From Mageeibacillus sp. UBA1255 (GTDB lineage: Bacteria; Bacillota; Clostridia; UBA1212; UBA1255): 7,049 bases of DNA. Each line of letters opens with the position of its first letter. Within the stretch, counting starts at the first letter, position 1. Under the pieces are notes generated by a model, which was not told the DNA's origin, made no database searches, and saw only the letters and a list, made by a program, of their open reading frames with translations. The stretch lies in the NCBI GenBank assembly GCA_002308795.1, contig DBVV01000131.1, forward strand, positions 11,805 through 18,853. Direction: 5' to 3'. A program made the position numbers and the translations under genes. Shown piece after piece: positions 7,015 through 7,049 of the stretch.

Positions 7015-7049
7015 TGGCAAGCTGCAAGTGGCAAATGGGCGAACCGAGT
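7012..7049. repeat. Right copy of the flanking element, inverted and running off the window
   Basis: Positions 7029-7049 are the exact reverse complement of 57-77 (21 nt), and 7012-7022 (TAATGGCAAGC) is the exact reverse complement of 108-118. Between these lie 6 nt here against 30 nt on the left. The block consists of near-repeats of GGCAAG/GCAAG/GGCAAA. It starts at the rel stop codon and is cut by the window end while still matching, so its full length is unknown. No downstream gene or terminator is visible. Confidence 0.7.

Noticed and set aside
5329..7020. A 563-codon open frame on the minus strand opposite rel
   Set aside because: It lies wholly opposite a highly conserved Rel coding sequence. 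Its translation is rich in Arg, Leu, His and Val with no recognisable domain, as expected of an antisense shadow produced by codon bias in a stop-poor region.
1..7049. CRISPR array, phage, toxin-antitoxin or insertion-sequence genes
   Set aside because: There are no regularly spaced repeats and no transposase, integrase or defence-type reading frame. All coding space is occupied by four well-known housekeeping or signalling families.

Overview
The window holds four complete genes in a row on the + strand, with almost no space between them. They are an OmpR/PhoB-family response regulator (237-938), its membrane sensor histidine kinase (935-2542), a long RecJ-type single-strand DNA exonuclease (2549-4735) and a bifunctional Rel/SpoT-type (p)ppGpp synthetase-hydrolase (4804-7014). 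The first pair overlaps by 4 nt, the next gap is 6 nt and the last is 68 nt. I see no terminator between them, so one polycistronic mRNA is the simplest reading.

The recJ-rel neighbourhood, the roughly 730-residue Rel with the RFKD synthetase motif, the long RecJ with an extra C-terminal domain, and the strong AGGAGG-like ribosome binding site all point to a Bacillota (Firmicutes) genome, probably a Clostridia member. Base composition is near 50% GC, with free use of AGG/AGA and ATA codons. I cannot name a genus. In many Firmicutes the order is recJ-apt-rel; here apt is absent between the two genes.

Layout. Positions 1-118 hold a non-coding, repeat-rich block with a 10-bp hairpin and several copies of a GCGAACC/GGTTCGC core. 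Positions 121-206 hold two plausible sigma-A-type promoters for the operon. The four genes follow. After the rel stop codon the last 35 nt return, in inverted orientation, to the sequence of the left block: 21 nt at the right edge are an exact reverse complement of 57-77, and 11 nt that include the rel stop codon are an exact reverse complement of 108-118. The gene block is therefore bracketed by inverted copies of a small repeat that runs off both window edges.

How the genes could work together: the kinase probably senses an extracytoplasmic signal and phosphorylates the regulator. RecJ acts in recombination and repair, and Rel sets the alarmone level. If all four are co-transcribed, expression of repair and stringent-response genes would share the promoter of a two-component system, which might autoregulate. 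That link is inference. The individual enzymes look like normal, intact members of well-known families. The least explained part of the window is the flanking inverted repeat.
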